Positions 27,240-27,444 of a DNA stretch of 27,444 bases are shown here, piece after piece. Position numbers and translations under genes: made by a program. Source of the DNA: a virus; the IMG/VR virus record IMGVR_UViG_3300043446_002485, positions 1 to 27,444 of that record. The stretch is one strand, 5' to 3'. The notes beneath the pieces were generated by a model. That model searched no databases. It was not told the DNA's origin and saw only the letters and a program-made list of their open reading frames with translations. Position 1 is the first letter of the stretch, and every line of letters begins with the position of its first letter.

Positions 27240-27444
27240 ATGCTCAAAGGCACCGAACTCATCTCCAAAGTGACCGAAATGCAGGCACAAGAACCGCCTG
27301 CCAAAATGTCTGAAATCGTTCGGGCATGTGGTTATGAGGTGGAAGGCAAACTGCACTACACTCAGTTTTATACTGAACTGTTGAATGCAAAGGGTTTGCT
27401 GAACAAAACTGAACCTGCAGATATTTCTGATGAGAATCAGGAAA
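27240..27444 (+). CDS. Cyanobacterial AbrB-like regulator (partial, cut by window end)
   Basis: 68 residues visible from ATG 27240. MLKGTELISKVTEM, SEIVRACGYEVEGKLHYTQF and YTELLNAKGL follow the N-terminal pattern of the cyanobacterial AbrB family (LTGKxLLxKVxEL ... RACGY ... FxxALLxAKG). Known members regulate nitrogen, carbon and stress genes. A phage copy could mimic or compete with the host regulator. The C-terminus is not visible. Confidence 0.68.
   Translation, partial: MLKGTELISKVTEMQAQEPPAKMSEIVRACGYEVEGKLHYTQFYTELLNAKGLLNKTEPADISDENQE

Overview
The window reads as a gene-dense stretch of a T4-like cyanophage (cyanomyovirus) genome. About 75 mostly very small genes lie almost all on the + strand. 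Most are chained by 1-4 base ATGA/GTGA overlaps, base composition is AT-rich, and many products match no family I know. The best evidence for a cyanobacterial host is a phage-type CP12 gene (9883-10095), which encodes a Calvin-cycle inhibitor. A product resembling the cyanobacterial AbrB family is cut by the right edge. T4-type late-promoter-like boxes (NNTAAATA) precede several genes. Short stem-loop-plus-promoter cassettes sit between genes, as described for T4-type phages (PeSLs). I saw no tRNA, rRNA, insertion sequence or CRISPR array.

Layout. 1-5412 is a packed operon of small unknown proteins. It includes two near-identical paralogs (89 and 1319), a family of four Trp-rich proteins sharing FWxxL[NS], and a small Lys-rich protein whose start looks like a T4 capsid-targeting sequence. 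5414-6442 is an RmlB-like sugar-nucleotide dehydratase. 6439-9851 holds more small genes: a zinc ribbon, a membrane protein, an AbrB-fold protein and an exported protein. 9883-11502 holds CP12 followed by a candidate restriction endonuclease overlapping a DNA methyltransferase. 11526-13189 holds small genes ending in a band-7-like membrane protein and a strong terminator. 13250-15193 is a large late protein. 15222-21296 alternates promoter cassettes with small genes, a zinc protease, an RlpA-like protein, a secreted protein and two 2OG-Fe(II) oxygenases. 21327-24127 holds a 653-residue collagen-like, fibre-like protein and two zinc-cluster proteins. 24124-25486 is a minus-strand pair: a GIY-YIG-like protein and a third 2OG-Fe(II) oxygenase.

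25487-26029 is a divergent non-coding control region. It has nine 10-bp tandem repeats, a leftward sigma70-type promoter, seven ACGAGATC boxes (four of them in two pairs 11 bp apart) and a rightward promoter carrying one box in its spacer. From 26030 to the end come an extremely acidic Tyr-rich mini-protein, a second mini-gene with a twin promoter, a perfect 24-bp inverted repeat, and cassette-driven small genes.

Three systems stand out. First, a possible phage-borne restriction-modification pair beside CP12. Second, a collagen-like fibre rich in Y-position proline, surrounded by three oxygenases of the superfamily that includes prolyl hydroxylases. Third, a repeat-controlled divergent region expressing a DNA-mimic-like acidic peptide. 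Functions are inferred from motifs and from memory of families; no database search was possible.
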